NCBI GenBank assembly: GCA_027186245.1
Contig: CP114496.1
Span: 4,989,501 to 5,053,500 of the forward strand
Reading direction: 5' to 3'
DNA from: Coriaria nepalensis
Lineage: Eukaryota; Streptophyta; Magnoliopsida; Cucurbitales; Coriariaceae
DNA: 64,000 bases
Below the pieces are notes generated by a model that was given only the letters and a program-made list of their open reading frames with translations, was not told the DNA's origin and made no database searches. The position numbers and the translations under genes are program-made. Below, in pieces: positions 63,494 through 64,000 of the stretch; the stretch's first letter is position 1, and every line of letters starts with the position of its first letter.

Positions 63494-64000
63494 CAAACAC
63501 AGGTTTTGGGCATAACTTGCAAATGATCAATGCAAGGAAAGTGTGCATTAGTTTAGCCTTAAAATCATTTGAATGAGTCATTTCAAGTCAATAACATATT
63601 ACAAAGCAAGTTGAACGAATTCTATTTTCGCACTACAAACACAGGTTTTGGGCATAATTTGCAAATGTTCAATGCAAGGAAAGTGTGCATTAGTTTCGCC
63701 TTAAAATCATTTGAATCAGTCATTTTAAGTCAATAACATATTACAAAGCAACTTGAACGAATTTTATTTTCGCACTACAAACACAGGTTTTGGGCATAAC
63801 TTGCACATGGCTATTGCAAGGAAACTGTGCATTAGTTTAATCTTAAAATCATTTCAATGAGTCATTTCAAGCCAATAACTATTTCAAAGCAAGTTGAACG
63901 AATTCTATTTTCGCACTACAAACACAGGTTTTAGGCATAACTTGCAATAGATCAATGCAAGGAAAGTGTGCATTAGTTTAACCTTAAAATCATTTGAATG
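63494..64000. repeat. 4-monomer segment, copy 2, cut by the window end
   Basis: Matches 60935 onward with the same rare markers. One difference is GTGCATTAGTTTAGCC here versus GTGCAATTATTTAGCC in copy 1. The copy runs off the end, so the full duplicated unit of about 2.5 kb may continue outside the window. Confidence 0.88.
63919..64000. repeat. Partial terminal monomer cut by window edge
   Basis: The last 82 bases begin a monomer of the AATAGATC type that directly follows a 141-bp monomer, the same pair as at 61219/61360. The array therefore continues beyond the window. Confidence 0.95.

Larger units (their letters stand above)
1..64000. repeat. 142-bp satellite DNA array filling the window
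   Basis: The window is a continuous head-to-tail tandem array of a 142-bp monomer. Starting each unit at CAAACACAGG, 450 full monomers run from 1 to 63918 and an 82-bp partial one reaches the end. All copies have the same orientation, and there is no spacer or foreign insertion. Monomers differ at a limited set of recurring diagnostic positions, in combinations that repeat at long range, so the array is organised into higher-order repeats. No protein gene is supported: the unit shifts frame by one base each time and stops recur in all six frames. No rRNA, tRNA, telomere motif or transposon end is visible. The array is open at both window edges, so its full size is unknown. A centromeric or heterochromatic role is inferred from monomer size, A+T content and HOR structure; it is not shown by the sequence. 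Confidence 0.98.
55256..64000. repeat. Right block: mixed monomers resembling the left block
   Basis: Opens with a 141-bp TTCAATGAG/AAGCCAATAAC monomer followed by an AATAGATC monomer, a pair otherwise seen at 2273/2414, 9798/9939, 61219/61360 and 63778/63919 and nowhere in the core. Private point changes are more frequent than in the core. CAAAAACAGG monomers occur only here (59233 onward), and so do single-base indels outside the two common length classes: 57528 (+1), and 60369, 60510, 62644 and 62785 (-1 each). Confidence 0.85.

Noticed and set aside
1..64000. CRISPR array
   Set aside because: The repeats abut directly with no unique spacers, are 142 bp long and vary by subfamily; no cas genes are present.
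1..64000. Protein-coding repeat gene or short ORFs
   Set aside because: The 142-bp unit changes frame each copy. In the first-copy sequence stops limit open frames to about 156 nt on + and 117 nt on -, and in-frame stops (TAG/TAA near 56-69, TGA at 77, 81 and 119) persist in the variant classes examined. Short ORFs are by-products of the satellite.
1..64000. rDNA spacer repeats, telomere repeats or microsatellite
   Set aside because: No rRNA coding sequence, no TTTAGGG/TTAGGG/TTAGG runs and no short-motif tracts occur; T runs reach only about six bases.

Overview
The whole 64 kb window is one uninterrupted satellite DNA array. A 142-bp monomer (about 35% G+C for the first copy) is repeated head to tail, always in the same orientation. 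Anchoring the phase at the CAAACACAGG start, I count 450 complete monomers (1-63918) plus 82 bases of a 451st. The lengths close exactly: 397 monomers of 142 bp, 23 of 144 bp, 1 of 143 bp and 29 of 141 bp sum to 63,918. I see no gene, RNA gene, transposon, inversion, spacer or other unique DNA. Because 142 is not a multiple of 3, each frame rotates through all three phases. In the first-copy sequence no frame stays open longer than about 156 nt on the + strand or 117 nt on the - strand, so no CDS is called.

This is a eukaryotic chromosome, most likely a centromeric or pericentromeric or other heterochromatic satellite block. The species cannot be fixed from the sequence. Near-nucleosome-length A+T-rich monomers in higher-order repeats (HORs) occur in plant and animal centromeres. 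A 142-bp monomer with one EcoRI site also recalls satellites reported from tenebrionid beetles (Tenebrio molitor, Palorus). That is a lead from length and site only, not a sequence match.

The information lies in how the variant monomers are ordered. (1) Left block, 1-13.8 kb: mixed older variants with small nested HORs, namely an 11-mer of 1562 bp in 2 copies, a 6-mer of 852 bp in about 2.8 copies, 3-mers of 426 bp, and a 2-kb segment recurring about 7.5 kb away. (2) 13.8-22.2 kb: a 20-mer HOR (2842 bp) in about 2.8 copies, the middle one enlarged by an internal 426-bp tandem duplication. (3) 21.9-25.1 kb: a 12-mer (1703 bp) in about two copies. (4) 25.3-34.9 kb: a 3.8-kb segment present twice at an offset of 5819 bp. 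(5) 36.1-48.2 kb: a 25-mer HOR (3553 bp) made of a 13-mer and a 12-mer half, with two full, one half and one deleted copy. (6) 48.2-52.1 kb: a 14-mer (1990 bp) in two almost identical copies. (7) 52.1-64 kb: breakdown into mixed monomers again, with shorter duplications and several monomer types otherwise found only in the left block.

The arrangement looks like nested unequal exchange or replication-based amplification: a recently homogenised core (about 14-55 kb) inside older, more mixed array. Chimeric monomers mark some of the in-register junctions. Within the monomer, a palindromic TGAGTCA heptamer, a TTGCA/TGCAA dyad, two CpGs and an EcoRI site recur through most copies.
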